Source: JAXLVB01 sp046329195 (lineage in GTDB: Bacteria > Bacteroidota > Bacteroidia > Cytophagales > Spirosomataceae). Taken from it: DNA of 64,000 bases. The translations under genes were made by a program, and so were the position numbers. The notes below the pieces were generated by a model. That model was not told where the DNA came from. It saw nothing but the letters and a program-made list of their open reading frames with translations, and did not search any database. The DNA lies in assembly GCA_046329195.1 (NCBI GenBank), contig JAXLVB010000002.1, positions 1,178,001 to 1,242,000 on the forward strand, read 5' to 3'. Within the stretch, counting starts at the first letter, position 1, and each line of letters begins with the position of its first letter. Shown here piece after piece: positions 9,392-18,819 of this stretch.

Positions 9392-10564
9392 TTAAGGGTA
9401 CATCAAGTATTGCTGGCGCATTTTCTTGAACTCATCCAAAGCGGGTTGCCAAGATGCCCTGATTTCTGATTCGGATTTTCCTTCTACCAGTTGTTTTCTG
9501 AGTTGATCAGTACCTGCTAGCTTGTCAAAAAACGAAGTACTGGTGTAGAATTTCTCTTTATTAGGGGCTTTCTGATAAAACGCCATGAGGTATTTTAAGG
9601 TCAGCCTTTCTTTGCGGGCATCTATTTTGGAAAGGTTTAGGCCATAGCAAATTTTCCCTTTGTTCGGGGGATTCTGTGCTCCAGGTTTGTCCACGGGAGT
9701 AAACGTGTACGCTCCATAAGCCGAACTGGGACCACCAATGACTTGAAATTGCAAATCGGTGCCTCGCCCCACACTGATTTCTGTTGGTTCAAACAAACAT
9801 ATCGAAGGATATAAATAAATAGACTGATTGTTGGGTAAATTGGGAGAGGGCGCTACTGGCAAAGTATATATCATTGCATGGTGGTAATTCAGACATGGTA
9901 TCACCGTCAAATCACACGTTACTTTATTCGATAACCAGCCTTCACCATTTATCATCTTGGCCAATTCGCCCATCGTTAAGCCATGCACGATAGGGACAGG
10001 GTTCATCCCTACAAACGAAGCGAATTTTTTCTCCAAAACGGGACCGTCCACATAATGCCCGTTCGGATTGGGGCGGTCTAAGATTATACATTTTTTATCC
10101 ATTTCAGCGCAGGTTTCCATTACCAAGTGCATGGTGGATGGATAGGTATAGTACCGCACTCCCACATCCTGAATATCAAAGATTACCACATCAATTCCCT
10201 GCAATTGTTCTTTGCTTGGCTTTCGGTTGGTTCCATATAGCGATACAATGGGTAAGCCTGTTTTGGCATCTACGCCATCCTTGACGTGGGCACCGGCGTC
10301 AGCGTTTCCACGGAAACCATGTTCGGGAGCAAAAATAGTTTTGATGTTTACGCCCAACGACAGCAGCGTATCTACCAAGTGAGTCTTGTTCTGAAAAATG
10401 GTCGTGTGGTTCACGGCCAATGCTACTGTTTTGCCTTTGAGTTGGGGTAAATAGGTGTTAAGTTGCTCACAGCCTAATACCAAATTAGCTCGGCTTGAAG
10501 ATTTTTTGGGTTGAGCACAAGTCGCCACTGTAACCCAGCAAACAAGCAAAAAAACAATTCTCAT
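9392..10564 (-). CDS. DUF1343 / NamZ-type exo-beta-N-acetylmuramidase
   Basis: 390 aa with an N-terminal signal (MRIVFLLVCWVTVATCAQ; the AxC-like site could make it a lipoprotein). Conserved family blocks are visible: VALAVNHTT, FAPEHGFRG, VSLYGTNRKPS, VIFDIQDVGVRYYTY, ILDRPNPNG, VPIVHGLTMGELA and GRGTDLQFQV. Characterised members (YbbC/NamZ of Bacillus and Tannerella) remove terminal MurNAc from peptidoglycan fragments for cell-wall recycling. Export fits a periplasmic recycling role here. It follows the aminopeptidase P gene by about 50 bases on the same strand. Confidence 0.88.
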   Translation of the reverse strand: MRIVFLLVCWVTVATCAQPKKSSSRANLVLGCEQLNTYLPQLKGKTVALAVNHTTIFQNKTHLVDTLLSLGVNIKTIFAPEHGFRGNADAGAHVKDGVDAKTGLPIVSLYGTNRKPSKEQLQGIDVVIFDIQDVGVRYYTYPSTMHLVMETCAEMDKKCIILDRPNPNGHYVDGPVLEKKFASFVGMNPVPIVHGLTMGELAKMINGEGWLSNKVTCDLTVIPCLNYHHAMIYTLPVAPSPNLPNNQSIYLYPSICLFEPTEISVGRGTDLQFQVIGGPSSAYGAYTFTPVDKPGAQNPPNKGKICYGLNLSKIDARKERLTLKYLMAFYQKAPNKEKFYTSTSFFDKLAGTDQLRKQLVEGKSESEIRASWQPALDEFKKMRQQYLMYP

Positions 10565-10611
10565 GTTGTTGATAAAGAAAAGAAAAACTGTTATGTCAAT
10601 AATAGGGTGCC

Positions 10612-12003
10612 CTATTTATTGAGAGCACTTCGTTCCGCCATTATTTTTTCAATATCGGCTACCGAACGAGGAGCTGCCAACGATAAGACTTTATGACCAT
10701 CGGTAGTGATTAACACATCGTCTTCGATCCGAACGCCAATATTCCACCATTTGGTATCACAAGGCGAATTAGCTGGAATGTAAATCCCTGGCTCCACCGT
10801 CAGCAAATGACCTGCTTGTAAATTGGAGCGGGTATCGCCCATATCATGTACATCTAATCCCAAGAAATGGGAAGTTCCGTGGTTAAAATACCGAAACGCC
10901 TCCGCAGTGCTCTTGGTAATGCCCAGTTCGACTAAGCCTTTAGCAATCACATCATAAGCAGCCTGATGAACCCCATAAAAGTGTTTTCCGGGTTGGCAAG
11001 CCTTAAAACCAGCCTCTTGCGCTGCCAACACTAACTCATAAATTTGTTTTTGAGCGGGCGAGAACTTTCCACCCACAGGCATAGTCCGTGTAATGTCGGC
11101 TGTGTAGCCATGATATTCGGCAGCACAATCGGTCAAATAAATATCGTTGGCTTGTAATTTCCGGCGATTGGTAATGTAATGCAATATACACGCATTTTCG
11201 GCACCACCACAAATAGATGGATACCCTATGTATTCAGAACCATTGTTTTTGAACACGTATTCCATCACCGATTGAGCCTGAAACTCATACGCATTAGGCT
11301 CTATGTATTTCATGACTTCGAGATGCCCCAAACACGAAATATCAATCGCTTTTTGTAGCAGTACCAACTCTTCGGGTTGTTTGATAGCTCGCAAGTCGGC
11401 CATGATTTTCAGAAAACTACGACCATCTAACTCCTTATCTTTTAACTTGTTCTTACATTGAACAATTAGATTTGATAACGAAGCTGATTCGTAAGGATTC
11501 TCAGCAACTCCACTTGGATATTCTCCTAATACCTTATCAAATTTGCCGAAATCAAGTGAAAAATTTTTAAAATCTTTTCCAGTAAAAACAGTTGCTAGTT
11601 TGAGTTGTTGTTCTACGCCCTCTTTGCCAAGGCGTCGGCCAGTCCAAACTTCCATAGAAGGGTTTCGGTCTTGTGCAAAGAAAAATTCATGTGAAGTAAT
11701 ACCATTTAGTTCAACCTCTTCTTTTGTAATAATTAGTAGTGCATTAGGCTCTGTATATCCTGTTACATAATACAGGTTGGGATTTTGAGCATACTGAAAA
11801 TCCGTATCATTGTTGCGCTGACGTTCAGGATTTGCAAAAAAAATAGCCACTGAATTAGCTGGCATTTTAGCTCGAAAAGCGGCCCTTCGTCCTTCGTGAA
11901 AGGTAGGACTGAGTCGGTCAGTATCGTACAATGAGGCATTAATAGCTTGAGCGCTACTCGCTAAGGATAAGCAAATCAATCCTAAATTCAGCAAATACTT
12001 CAT
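10612..12003 (-). CDS. pepP: Xaa-Pro aminopeptidase (aminopeptidase P, M24B), exported
   Basis: 463 aa. It releases an N-terminal residue next to proline and uses two metal ions. An N-terminal signal peptide (MKYLLNLGLICLSLASSAQA) predicts export, unlike cytoplasmic E. coli PepP. The N-terminal AMP_N domain (LYYVTGY) precedes the M24 catalytic domain. Metal ligands are visible in DCAAEYHGYTADITRT (two Asp), HGTSHFLGLDVHD (His), VEPGIY (Glu) and GVRIEDD (Glu). The ATG at 12003 gives the clean signal peptide. It probably forms a unit with the downstream NamZ gene for periplasmic turnover of peptides and wall fragments; the gene symbol follows the family. Confidence 0.92.
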   Translation of the reverse strand: MKYLLNLGLICLSLASSAQAINASLYDTDRLSPTFHEGRRAAFRAKMPANSVAIFFANPERQRNNDTDFQYAQNPNLYYVTGYTEPNALLIITKEEVELNGITSHEFFFAQDRNPSMEVWTGRRLGKEGVEQQLKLATVFTGKDFKNFSLDFGKFDKVLGEYPSGVAENPYESASLSNLIVQCKNKLKDKELDGRSFLKIMADLRAIKQPEELVLLQKAIDISCLGHLEVMKYIEPNAYEFQAQSVMEYVFKNNGSEYIGYPSICGGAENACILHYITNRRKLQANDIYLTDCAAEYHGYTADITRTMPVGGKFSPAQKQIYELVLAAQEAGFKACQPGKHFYGVHQAAYDVIAKGLVELGITKSTAEAFRYFNHGTSHFLGLDVHDMGDTRSNLQAGHLLTVEPGIYIPANSPCDTKWWNIGVRIEDDVLITTDGHKVLSLAAPRSVADIEKIMAERSALNK

Positions 12004-12262
12004 CTATTACAATAGTTTTATGGCCCCTAATCAAAGGAGTAGAATACCATCCTTTTGCAGGGAGATAATTCACTCAAAATTCTTTAATCTTTCTGTAAAG
12101 TAACATAAAAATAAGTAACATTGTGGTTGTAAGCTCGTTGACTCAACTCTTTCTCAACGTTCGCCCAAATACACCCAATCGCAACCTACTGTTAACCAAC
12201 CATTTAATTCAAAAAAAATTAGCTTTTGTTCTGGTATTTTTTTGAAGAGGTTATTTCTTACC

Positions 12263-13444
12263 ATGACCAAAACTGTCCAGCCCATTCGTCTCACCTCGGC
12301 AGATGTCTATCGAGGTTTTGTCATGTTTTTGATGATGGCCGAAGTCCTGCAATTCGAGCACGTATCTGAAGCTTTGCCCGATAGTACGTTCTGGCAATTC
12401 TTGACATACCATCAATCGCACGTAGAGTGGATTGGCTGTTCGCTTCACGACCTCATCCAGCCTTCTTTTTCTTTTTTAGTAGGGTTAGTTCTCCCCTACT
12501 CGCTCACCAACCGATTGATGCAATCAAGTTCTCAGACTCAAATTTGGTTGCATACCTTGTGGCGCTCTTTTATTTTGGTTGGTTTAGGAATTTTCTTACG
12601 CTCACAACATGCCCAACAGACCTATTTTACATTTGAAGATACCCTCACTCAAATCGGCTTGGGTTACCCTATTTTGTTTTTGTTGGGGTGTTCTACCCAA
12701 CGTACTCAACTGTCCACATTAGTGGTAATCTTAATTGGTTATTGGGCGACTTTTGTGCTGTATGTGCCCACTCTCCCACAAGAGGTGGCTCAAACAGGCG
12801 TGGCCAACGACTGGCCTCATCATTTGCAAGGTTTTACAGCTCATTGGGAGAAAAACTACAACTTAGCGTGGGCCTTTGACCGTTGGTTTCTCAACTTATT
12901 TCCTCGAAAAAACCCTTTTCTCTTCAATCGGGGTGGATATGCCACACTTAGTTTTATCCCTACGCTGGGAACCATGCTACTGGGGCTGTTAGCAGGCAAC
13001 ATCTTAAAATCTACCCAGTCTATCAACTCCAAACTGATTACCTTCTTGATTTGTGGATTTGGTGGCATTGGTTTAGGCATGTTGATAAGTAGTTTGGGGA
13101 TTTGCCCCAATGTAAAACGCATCTGGACGCCATCATGGGTACTTTTCAGCGGTGGGTGGTGCTTTTTATTGCTTACGTTTTTTTACTTAGTAGTGGATAT
13201 TTTTCAGCAGAAAAGAGCATTTTTTATGCTAAAGGTGATAGGCATGAATTCGATTGCTGCTTATGTCATTGCGGAAACGATGGTGGGGTACATAGGTAAG
13301 GCGCTAACAATCCATTTGGGACAGCATTATGCAACGATATTTGGAGATGCTTATCAGTCGTTGGTACGAGGAAGTCTCATTCTATTGTTAGAATGGCTGA
13401 TATTGTACTGGCTCTACAAGCGTAATATCTTTATTAAGGTCTGA
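12263..13444 (+). CDS. DUF5009/NagX-like multi-pass membrane acyltransferase
   Basis: 393 aa from the ATG at 12263; the frame also opens at a TTG at 12242, which I reject. About ten hydrophobic segments are visible. The N-terminal RLTSADVYRGFVMFLMMAEV and the following HVEWIGCSLHDLIQPSFSFLVG match the heparan-alpha-glucosaminide acetyltransferase-like group (YeiB/NagX/DUF5009). In those proteins the DxxRG motif and a luminal His are conserved. A role in acetylating an amino sugar across the membrane is inferred from the family. It diverges from pepP with 259 bases between starts. Confidence 0.8.
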   Translation: MTKTVQPIRLTSADVYRGFVMFLMMAEVLQFEHVSEALPDSTFWQFLTYHQSHVEWIGCSLHDLIQPSFSFLVGLVLPYSLTNRLMQSSSQTQIWLHTLWRSFILVGLGIFLRSQHAQQTYFTFEDTLTQIGLGYPILFLLGCSTQRTQLSTLVVILIGYWATFVLYVPTLPQEVAQTGVANDWPHHLQGFTAHWEKNYNLAWAFDRWFLNLFPRKNPFLFNRGGYATLSFIPTLGTMLLGLLAGNILKSTQSINSKLITFLICGFGGIGLGMLISSLGICPNVKRIWTPSWVLFSGGWCFLLLTFFYLVVDIFQQKRAFFMLKVIGMNSIAAYVIAETMVGYIGKALTIHLGQHYATIFGDAYQSLVRGSLILLLEWLILYWLYKRNIFIKV

Positions 13445-13461
13445 TTTACGCTCTACGGAAA

Positions 13462-13812
13462 TTAGCCTTTCATGTGCACCCGAGCACGTTCGCAAACGCC
13501 TCCAACGGGTGGGTTAAATTTAGAAACGCTTACCTCTACTGATTCTACTTGAGGGTAGCGTTCTCGAATCTGGCGAATAATGTGGTAGGCAATATGTTCC
13601 AATAACTTATGAGACTGACCCATGACAGAGGCTACAATCTTATAAACCTTCTCATAATTAACAGTTTCGCTCAGTTTATCATCAATTGCGGCTTGTTCAA
13701 AATCTACCTGGATGGTGACGTCAACGGCGTATTTGTTACCGATGATTCGTTCGGCTTCATAAAAACCGTGGTACGAAAAAAACTCTAAGCCAAGAAGTGA
13801 GATAGTGCCCAT
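13462..13812 (-). CDS. folB: dihydroneopterin aldolase
   Basis: 116 aa from the ATG at 13812. An upstream extension to 13854 would add an unlikely hydrophobic leader. It converts dihydroneopterin to hydroxymethyl-dihydropterin in folate synthesis. Family landmarks are LLGLEFFSYHGFYEAER near the N-terminus with the conserved active-site Glu and Tyr, LSETVNYEKVY in the middle, and VSKFNPPVGG near the end with the catalytic Lys. It is convergent with the membrane acyltransferase gene. Confidence 0.93.
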   Translation of the reverse strand: MGTISLLGLEFFSYHGFYEAERIIGNKYAVDVTIQVDFEQAAIDDKLSETVNYEKVYKIVASVMGQSHKLLEHIAYHIIRQIRERYPQVESVEVSVSKFNPPVGGVCERARVHMKG

Positions 13813-13910
13813 TGGCGATAGTAGAATAAGTTGTAAAAAAATGACCACGAACACACGCCTATTTTACTCCATTATTCGTGCATTCGTGGCGATATAGTTT
13901 TGATAGAACC

Positions 13911-14813
13911 TTAGATCTTATCAAAAAACGAACCACCATCCGTTTCTTCTGCGGGTGGGGTATCTACTGGCTTTTTCTTGTTTTTTTTCACCGATTTTAG
14001 CAGATCTTGAATCTCATCAGCTGCCGACTTGTGCTCGTCAGAATCCGACAGAAGTTCGTTTGTTTCTTTCTTCATAATCTCCGACAGCGTCGGTAGTTCG
14101 TCACTTTCGTCGTCAGCTGGCAAATCGGTTTCTACAGGGGACTCTACCGATACGGGCTCTGGGGCAGGCACCGCCGTTTCTGGTTCAACCACTGGCGCTG
14201 GTTCTATGACCGACTTGATGGCTTCTTGCAGTTCGCCTACTTTTGACTCGTAGGTTTGCTTGGCAAATTTTTCTTCAAAACGAGCCACTCGTTCTAAGGT
14301 ATCATTGGCATACCGTCGAATTTCACTGGTCAAATGCTCCTTGTAACGCTCCATCGCTTTGAAATCACGTTCCATTGATTTCATCTCGTTGAGAGCATCT
14401 TCCAAGATAAACTTGGCCTTGCTCTCGGCATCTACCAAGAGCATATTAGCTTTCTTTTGAGCCTCTTTGAGCACTTGGTCGGCGGTGTTCTGGGCGTCTT
14501 GTGTTATTCTGTTAGCTTCTTGATTTGCTTCCGAAACTTTCTGTTCTGCCGCTTCAGTAGCCTCACGAGCTACTTGCTCACGAGTATCTTCAGCACTTTT
14601 TAGCGTTTTGAACATCGTGGTTTCCAAATCTTTCATCCGATTCACTTCTCGTTCCGAAAGTTCCAACTGCATCTTGAGCATTTTCAACTCATCTTGCACT
14701 TTTTCCCATTCTTGCGAAAGCGAATTCAAAAAAGCATCTACTGTCTCTTTTTCGTAGCCTCTAAAAACTCGTTCAAACGTCTGTTGACGTATCTCAATTG
14801 GTGTGATTTTCAT
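13911..14813 (-). CDS. DivIVA-domain coiled-coil protein
   Basis: 300 aa. The first 35 residues (ITPIEIRQQTFERVFRGYEKETVDAFLNSL) match the DivIVA N-terminal membrane-binding domain. A long coiled coil runs to about residue 200, and a Pro/Glu-rich acidic linker and a Lys-rich tail ending GGSFFDKI follow. DivIVA proteins mark negatively curved membrane at poles and septa and recruit division or envelope machinery. The role in Bacteroidota is poorly defined. About 100 bases separate it from folB, same strand. Confidence 0.88.
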   Translation of the reverse strand: MKITPIEIRQQTFERVFRGYEKETVDAFLNSLSQEWEKVQDELKMLKMQLELSEREVNRMKDLETTMFKTLKSAEDTREQVAREATEAAEQKVSEANQEANRITQDAQNTADQVLKEAQKKANMLLVDAESKAKFILEDALNEMKSMERDFKAMERYKEHLTSEIRRYANDTLERVARFEEKFAKQTYESKVGELQEAIKSVIEPAPVVEPETAVPAPEPVSVESPVETDLPADDESDELPTLSEIMKKETNELLSDSDEHKSAADEIQDLLKSVKKNKKKPVDTPPAEETDGGSFFDKI

Positions 14814-15112
14814 AATGATTGTAAAGCAAACTGCTTATTTCCAAAATCTTTTGATATGATTCAAGAGAGCAATGACTCTCTGATGGTACGATACGAATGG
14901 TCAAGTGAATAGTTAGTAACTAAGAAACGAACTTGATCTCGCATATATAACTAACAATCAACAACTTACCAATAAAAATATCATTTTTTAGGATGCTTTC
15001 AAAAAATGAGTTTGAAATGGTGATGCATTGCTTAACTAAAAACGAAATTCTATTCTTGGAAATTTCAATTTTCTAATCATCCACTTATCCTACAATTGAT
15101 AAAACACCTTCG

Positions 15113-16054
15113 TTACACCTCTATTTTCCACACCGAAATTCGGCGATCATCGCTACAACTGACTAAGAGGTTCTGATACGACGTCCACAACAATTTATTG
15201 ACAGAAGTACCATGCCCTGCATACCTCGCTCTGTCAATTACCTTAATGAGCTTGAATCGTTCGGCATCCCACACTTTGATAGACTTATCCATGCTACAGG
15301 TCACAAAATGGCTTGCTGAAGCATTATACACCAAATGATTAATGGCATATAGGTGTGCTGGAACGTCGTGAGTTGCTTCGTAATTATCCCAAACACTCCA
15401 CGATTTCAAATGCGCATCTCGACTCCCCGACAGCAAATACTTGTAATCAGGCGAATATTGAACCGTAAACACCGAGTTGGTATGCGCATTGATGGTATAG
15501 CGCAGGTCGAAATCTTGAATACCAAACACTCGAATCATACAGTCGCTATAGCCTACGGCAAACTCTTTTGCCAAGGGATTTACGGCAATACCTCGGGCGC
15601 TTTTTTCAGATGCTAACAAGTGTTTTTTTATTACAAAGTGCTCTTTATCCATTACAACAATCGTACCATCCCCAAGGGCAATCAAAGCAAGGTTTTCGTG
15701 AAATTGTATATCAAAAATAGCCGATGAGGTAATTTTGATAGCTTTTAGCTCTGATTTTGTACTTAGGTCTATCAGATGAATCCCCTCAAAGTTTTCGGCC
15801 ACCCAGAGGTGATTACGCTGGTCATCATATGCCAAAGCATAAATAGACCCAGGTACTTGGGCCACCATTTCGCCCAAATCTGGTTTCTGTAGATTCCACT
15901 TGACCACCATGCCGTCGCCGCCTGCCGAGAAGAACTCAGCGGGCATAGACCCTGCCACTAAGGTGTATACACAGTCACGATGCCCCGAAAATGTATCTAT
16001 TTTCTCGACTTTAATCACTAAATTGGTTTCCTTTGAATCGCCCAAAATTAGCAT
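15113..16054 (-). CDS. WD40 repeat protein
   Basis: 313 aa from the ATG at 16054; the frame extends to a TTG at 16066, which I reject. At least six repeats of about 40 residues are visible, with GH...W-type signatures, for example VFTVQYSPDYKYLLSGSRDAHLKSW and HFVTCSMDKSIKVWD. It should fold as a seven-blade propeller without a catalytic domain, so it is probably a protein-interaction scaffold. No signal peptide is obvious. Its start is 12 bases from the divergent phosphopantetheinyl transferase start, so the two promoters must overlap each other's coding region. Confidence 0.88.
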   Translation of the reverse strand: MLILGDSKETNLVIKVEKIDTFSGHRDCVYTLVAGSMPAEFFSAGGDGMVVKWNLQKPDLGEMVAQVPGSIYALAYDDQRNHLWVAENFEGIHLIDLSTKSELKAIKITSSAIFDIQFHENLALIALGDGTIVVMDKEHFVIKKHLLASEKSARGIAVNPLAKEFAVGYSDCMIRVFGIQDFDLRYTINAHTNSVFTVQYSPDYKYLLSGSRDAHLKSWSVWDNYEATHDVPAHLYAINHLVYNASASHFVTCSMDKSIKVWDAERFKLIKVIDRARYAGHGTSVNKLLWTSYQNLLVSCSDDRRISVWKIEV

Positions 16055-16065
16055 AAAAACCACCA

Positions 16066-16698
16066 ATGCCGCTTATTTTTTGTGAATTACTTGATAATGA
16101 ATGTTTTATTGGCCTGTGGGAGGTAACCGAAAGCCACAGTTTCTTTTTAGAACGGCTTCCGTTAGACGAAAACATGGCCGACGAACTGCAAGAAATACTC
16201 CATCCACAAAAGCAATTGGAGTGGTTGGCGAGTCGCTATTTGGTAGAGTTAGTGACTGCCGAAGCAGGAGTAATGCACCGAGGTATTGCCAAGGACGAAT
16301 TTGGAAAACCTTTTTTAGAAGACACACCCGTTCAGATTTCGATTACGCATACGTTGCGCTATGTGGCAGTGGCGCTGCATCCACGGTTACCTTTGGGGAT
16401 TGACATGGAAAAACCCAGCCCTAAATTGGCAAGGGTGGCCACTAAATTTTGCATGGAAAACGAGTTGGCAGATGCCCAACAAAATTTGAAAAAACTCTGT
16501 ATTTATTGGTCGGCGAAAGAGGCTCTCTATAAACTATATGGGCGTAAACGCTTGACTTTTAGAGAAAACCTACAGATTGTACCCTTCCATGAGTCCGCCA
16601 CTAGGATTACTGGCTATATTAAAATTGATGGCAGCGAGCAGGTGTATTCTCTTCAATTGAAATGGATGGATGAGTACGTGCTGGTGATTGCTTACTAA
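16066..16698 (+). CDS. 4'-phosphopantetheinyl transferase superfamily protein
   Basis: 210 aa. It transfers phosphopantetheine from CoA to a carrier-protein serine. The magnesium-binding GIDMEKP (Asp113, Glu115) and WSAKEALYKLYG (148-159, Glu152) are in place, with ISITHTLRYVAVAL before them. The length fits the Sfp/AcpT-type group rather than the short AcpS, so it could serve fatty-acid or secondary-metabolite carriers. It is divergent from the WD40 gene, with starts 12 bases apart, and converges 4 bases from the SirB1 gene. Confidence 0.9.
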   Translation: MPLIFCELLDNECFIGLWEVTESHSFFLERLPLDENMADELQEILHPQKQLEWLASRYLVELVTAEAGVMHRGIAKDEFGKPFLEDTPVQISITHTLRYVAVALHPRLPLGIDMEKPSPKLARVATKFCMENELADAQQNLKKLCIYWSAKEALYKLYGRKRLTFRENLQIVPFHESATRITGYIKIDGSEQVYSLQLKWMDEYVLVIAY

Positions 16699-16702
16699 GT
16701 GG

Positions 16703-17551
16703 TTAATTCAACTCCTCATCTGAAATCACATTCAATAATTTCTCGACTTCCTTCACTCGGTCGTCGTCGCCTGTCTTTTCAAAGGCCAAAATAAGATTAC
16801 GAAGCACTCGCTTTACAATGTCTAAATTGCTACAAGGTTGGTAAAAAATATCAACTGGCGCCAAATTGAGTTGGGCGATGTAGTTGTCAATATCGTTTTT
16901 AGTGAAAACAATTCCCCGATTAAACACGTTGATATAAAACTGTGTGTATTCAGTTTTATAGGTCAACACAAACAGATTAGGTAAGTTGACACCATACACC
17001 GGAATACCTAATTTGCGAGCCACCAACAAATAAATCACACAAAGCGATATAGGGTTTCCTTTCTTGCTTTCAAGTACCACATTGAGCATCGAGTTGGAGG
17101 CCGAGTGGAAATTTTTGGTATTTGCCCCAAATTTCAATTTTTGAAAAAATACATAATTCAACGTTTTGATTTGGTCGGTTGGGTGCATGCCGTGTTTGAA
17201 CTCTAGCCATGCCTCATAAAAAACCTGCTCTACTTCTGAGCGTAATTTTTCAAAACTCAAGTCAGGATATTGATACGTAGCCACCAGCCACATGCCTTCG
17301 AGCAGGTCCATGGCGCCACCGTTTTTCCAGAGGCTCAGCTTGTCACTCAACGACGTGAACTGCAAATCATGAATCAGCTCTTCCAATTTTTTCTGAAAAA
17401 TGGGATTAAAGCCTTGCTGTTCCCATTCGGTTTCCAGAAATGGGATTACTTCGTCGTTGAGGGTACGGATTTTCTCCTCCACCAAGGTAGCCACTTCGTG
17501 GTCGTCGTCGTCAAGGAGCGAAATCAGGGCTTTTATTTCGTTAGTCGTCAT
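16703..17551 (-). CDS. SirB1/transglutaminase-like protein
   Basis: 282 aa from the ATG at 17551 (MTTNEIKALISLL); the upstream 36 codons look non-conserved. The central part, LNYVFFQKLKFG... and KKGNPISLCVIYLLVARKLGIPVYGVNLPNLFVL, matches the SirB1_N/transglutaminase-like family, whose molecular role is not established. The usual catalytic Cys is present in SLCVIY. The C-terminal part contains a helical repeat (YQPCSNLDIVKRVLRNLI). Divergent from galE. Confidence 0.82.
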   Translation of the reverse strand: MTTNEIKALISLLDDDDHEVATLVEEKIRTLNDEVIPFLETEWEQQGFNPIFQKKLEELIHDLQFTSLSDKLSLWKNGGAMDLLEGMWLVATYQYPDLSFEKLRSEVEQVFYEAWLEFKHGMHPTDQIKTLNYVFFQKLKFGANTKNFHSASNSMLNVVLESKKGNPISLCVIYLLVARKLGIPVYGVNLPNLFVLTYKTEYTQFYINVFNRGIVFTKNDIDNYIAQLNLAPVDIFYQPCSNLDIVKRVLRNLILAFEKTGDDDRVKEVEKLLNVISDEELN

Positions 17552-17648
17552 TGAAGAGGATATTGGGGTGGTTACTTTGTTTGCAAAATCTACAAAATCG
17601 CTGCCAAAAATCAAAATTCTCTGAATTACTGCCAAACCTTTGGGCGGA

Positions 17649-17681
17649 TTTTTCGACAAACGCTTAAAATTTCTAATTTTG
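17649..17681 (+). promoter_or_regulatory. candidate promoter for galE
   Basis: TAATTTTG at 17674-17681 fits the Bacteroidota -7 consensus TAnnTTTG. A T-rich box (TTTTT, 17649-17653) sits 20 bases upstream at the -33 position. The galE start is 42 bases downstream. Confidence 0.5.
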
Positions 17682-17723
17682 CACTCCGTTTGATGGTGTC
17701 CTAACCTATCTTTCCAATTTTAC

Positions 17724-18737
17724 ATGAAAATTCTCGTTACGGGTGGTGCTGGATTCATCGGTTCGCATACAGTAGTAGAGCTTTATGCAGCTGGTTATGA
17801 GGCAGTCATTTTAGATAATTTTTCCAATTCAGAACCATCTGTCTTGAAGGGAATCGAACAAATCACAGGCACTGCCGTTCGATGCTATGAGGGAGACTTT
17901 GGCGACAAGCAATTGCTCCACACCATTGTTGAGACCGAGTCTATCCAAGGCGTCATTCACTTTGCAGCCAGCAAAGCCGTGGGCGAGTCAGTCGAAAAAC
18001 CCTTGCTTTACTATCGCAACAACGTAGCTTCTACCGTGGCGTTGCTCGAAGCCATGTTGGAAGCCTCGGTGCCTAACTTTGTGTTTTCGTCGTCGTGTAC
18101 CGTGTATGGCCAGCCCGACACACTGCCTGTTACCGAAGCAACGCCCGTTCAGCCGGCAACGTCGCCGTATGGTAATACAAAGCAAATTTGCGAGGAAATC
18201 CTTCGGGATACTGTCCATGCTGGCAATCCACTGAAAGCTATCTCGCTCCGTTATTTCAACCCGATTGGTGCCCATGCCAGTGCTTTGATTGGCGAATTAC
18301 CTCGTGGCGTTCCAAGCAACTTAGTACCCTTTGTTACGCAGACTGCCGCAGGACTTCGTGCCAAACTGGTCGTATTTGGTGATGATTACGAGACACTCGA
18401 CGGCACTTGCGTGCGTGACTTTATCCATGTGGTTGACTTGGCCAAAGCACACGTCAAAGCCTTAGAAATCTTGGCATCGCTGACTACTACATACCATTAC
18501 GATGTGTTCAATATTGGCACGGGTCGAGGTAATACCGTTTTAGAAGTTATCAATACGTTTGAATCAGTTACGGGTGTCAAAGTCAATTACCAGCTTGGCC
18601 CTCGTCGTGAAGGCGATATTGAGCAGATTTATGCCGATGTGTCCAAATCCAAAGCGCAATTGCACTGGCAAACCGAAAAATCCTTAGCCGAAGCCTTGAC
18701 CGACGCTTGGCGTTGGCAACAGGCCATTAGTAGATAA
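17724..18737 (+). CDS. galE: UDP-glucose 4-epimerase
   Basis: 337 aa, the usual length. It interconverts UDP-glucose and UDP-galactose with bound NAD. The Rossmann motif GGAGFIGSH is at 8-16. SSSCTVYG and SPYGNTKQ carry the catalytic Ser/Thr and the YxxxK pair, and RYFNPIGAH and CVRDFIHV are GalE-typical. It leads a three-gene plus-strand set with rfbB and rfbA that supplies sugars for surface polysaccharides. Confidence 0.95.
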   Translation: MKILVTGGAGFIGSHTVVELYAAGYEAVILDNFSNSEPSVLKGIEQITGTAVRCYEGDFGDKQLLHTIVETESIQGVIHFAASKAVGESVEKPLLYYRNNVASTVALLEAMLEASVPNFVFSSSCTVYGQPDTLPVTEATPVQPATSPYGNTKQICEEILRDTVHAGNPLKAISLRYFNPIGAHASALIGELPRGVPSNLVPFVTQTAAGLRAKLVVFGDDYETLDGTCVRDFIHVVDLAKAHVKALEILASLTTTYHYDVFNIGTGRGNTVLEVINTFESVTGVKVNYQLGPRREGDIEQIYADVSKSKAQLHWQTEKSLAEALTDAWRWQQAISR

Positions 18738-18819
18738 AAGACTGGTTATTGGTAAACTAGTCCATTACCGAAATTTTTGCATTAACAACTAACTTCCCCA
18801 CCACATGCGGGAAAACCAC

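Noticed and set aside
13812..13854. Longer folB start with a hydrophobic leader
   Set aside because: Dihydroneopterin aldolase is cytoplasmic and the family starts close to the ATG at 13812.
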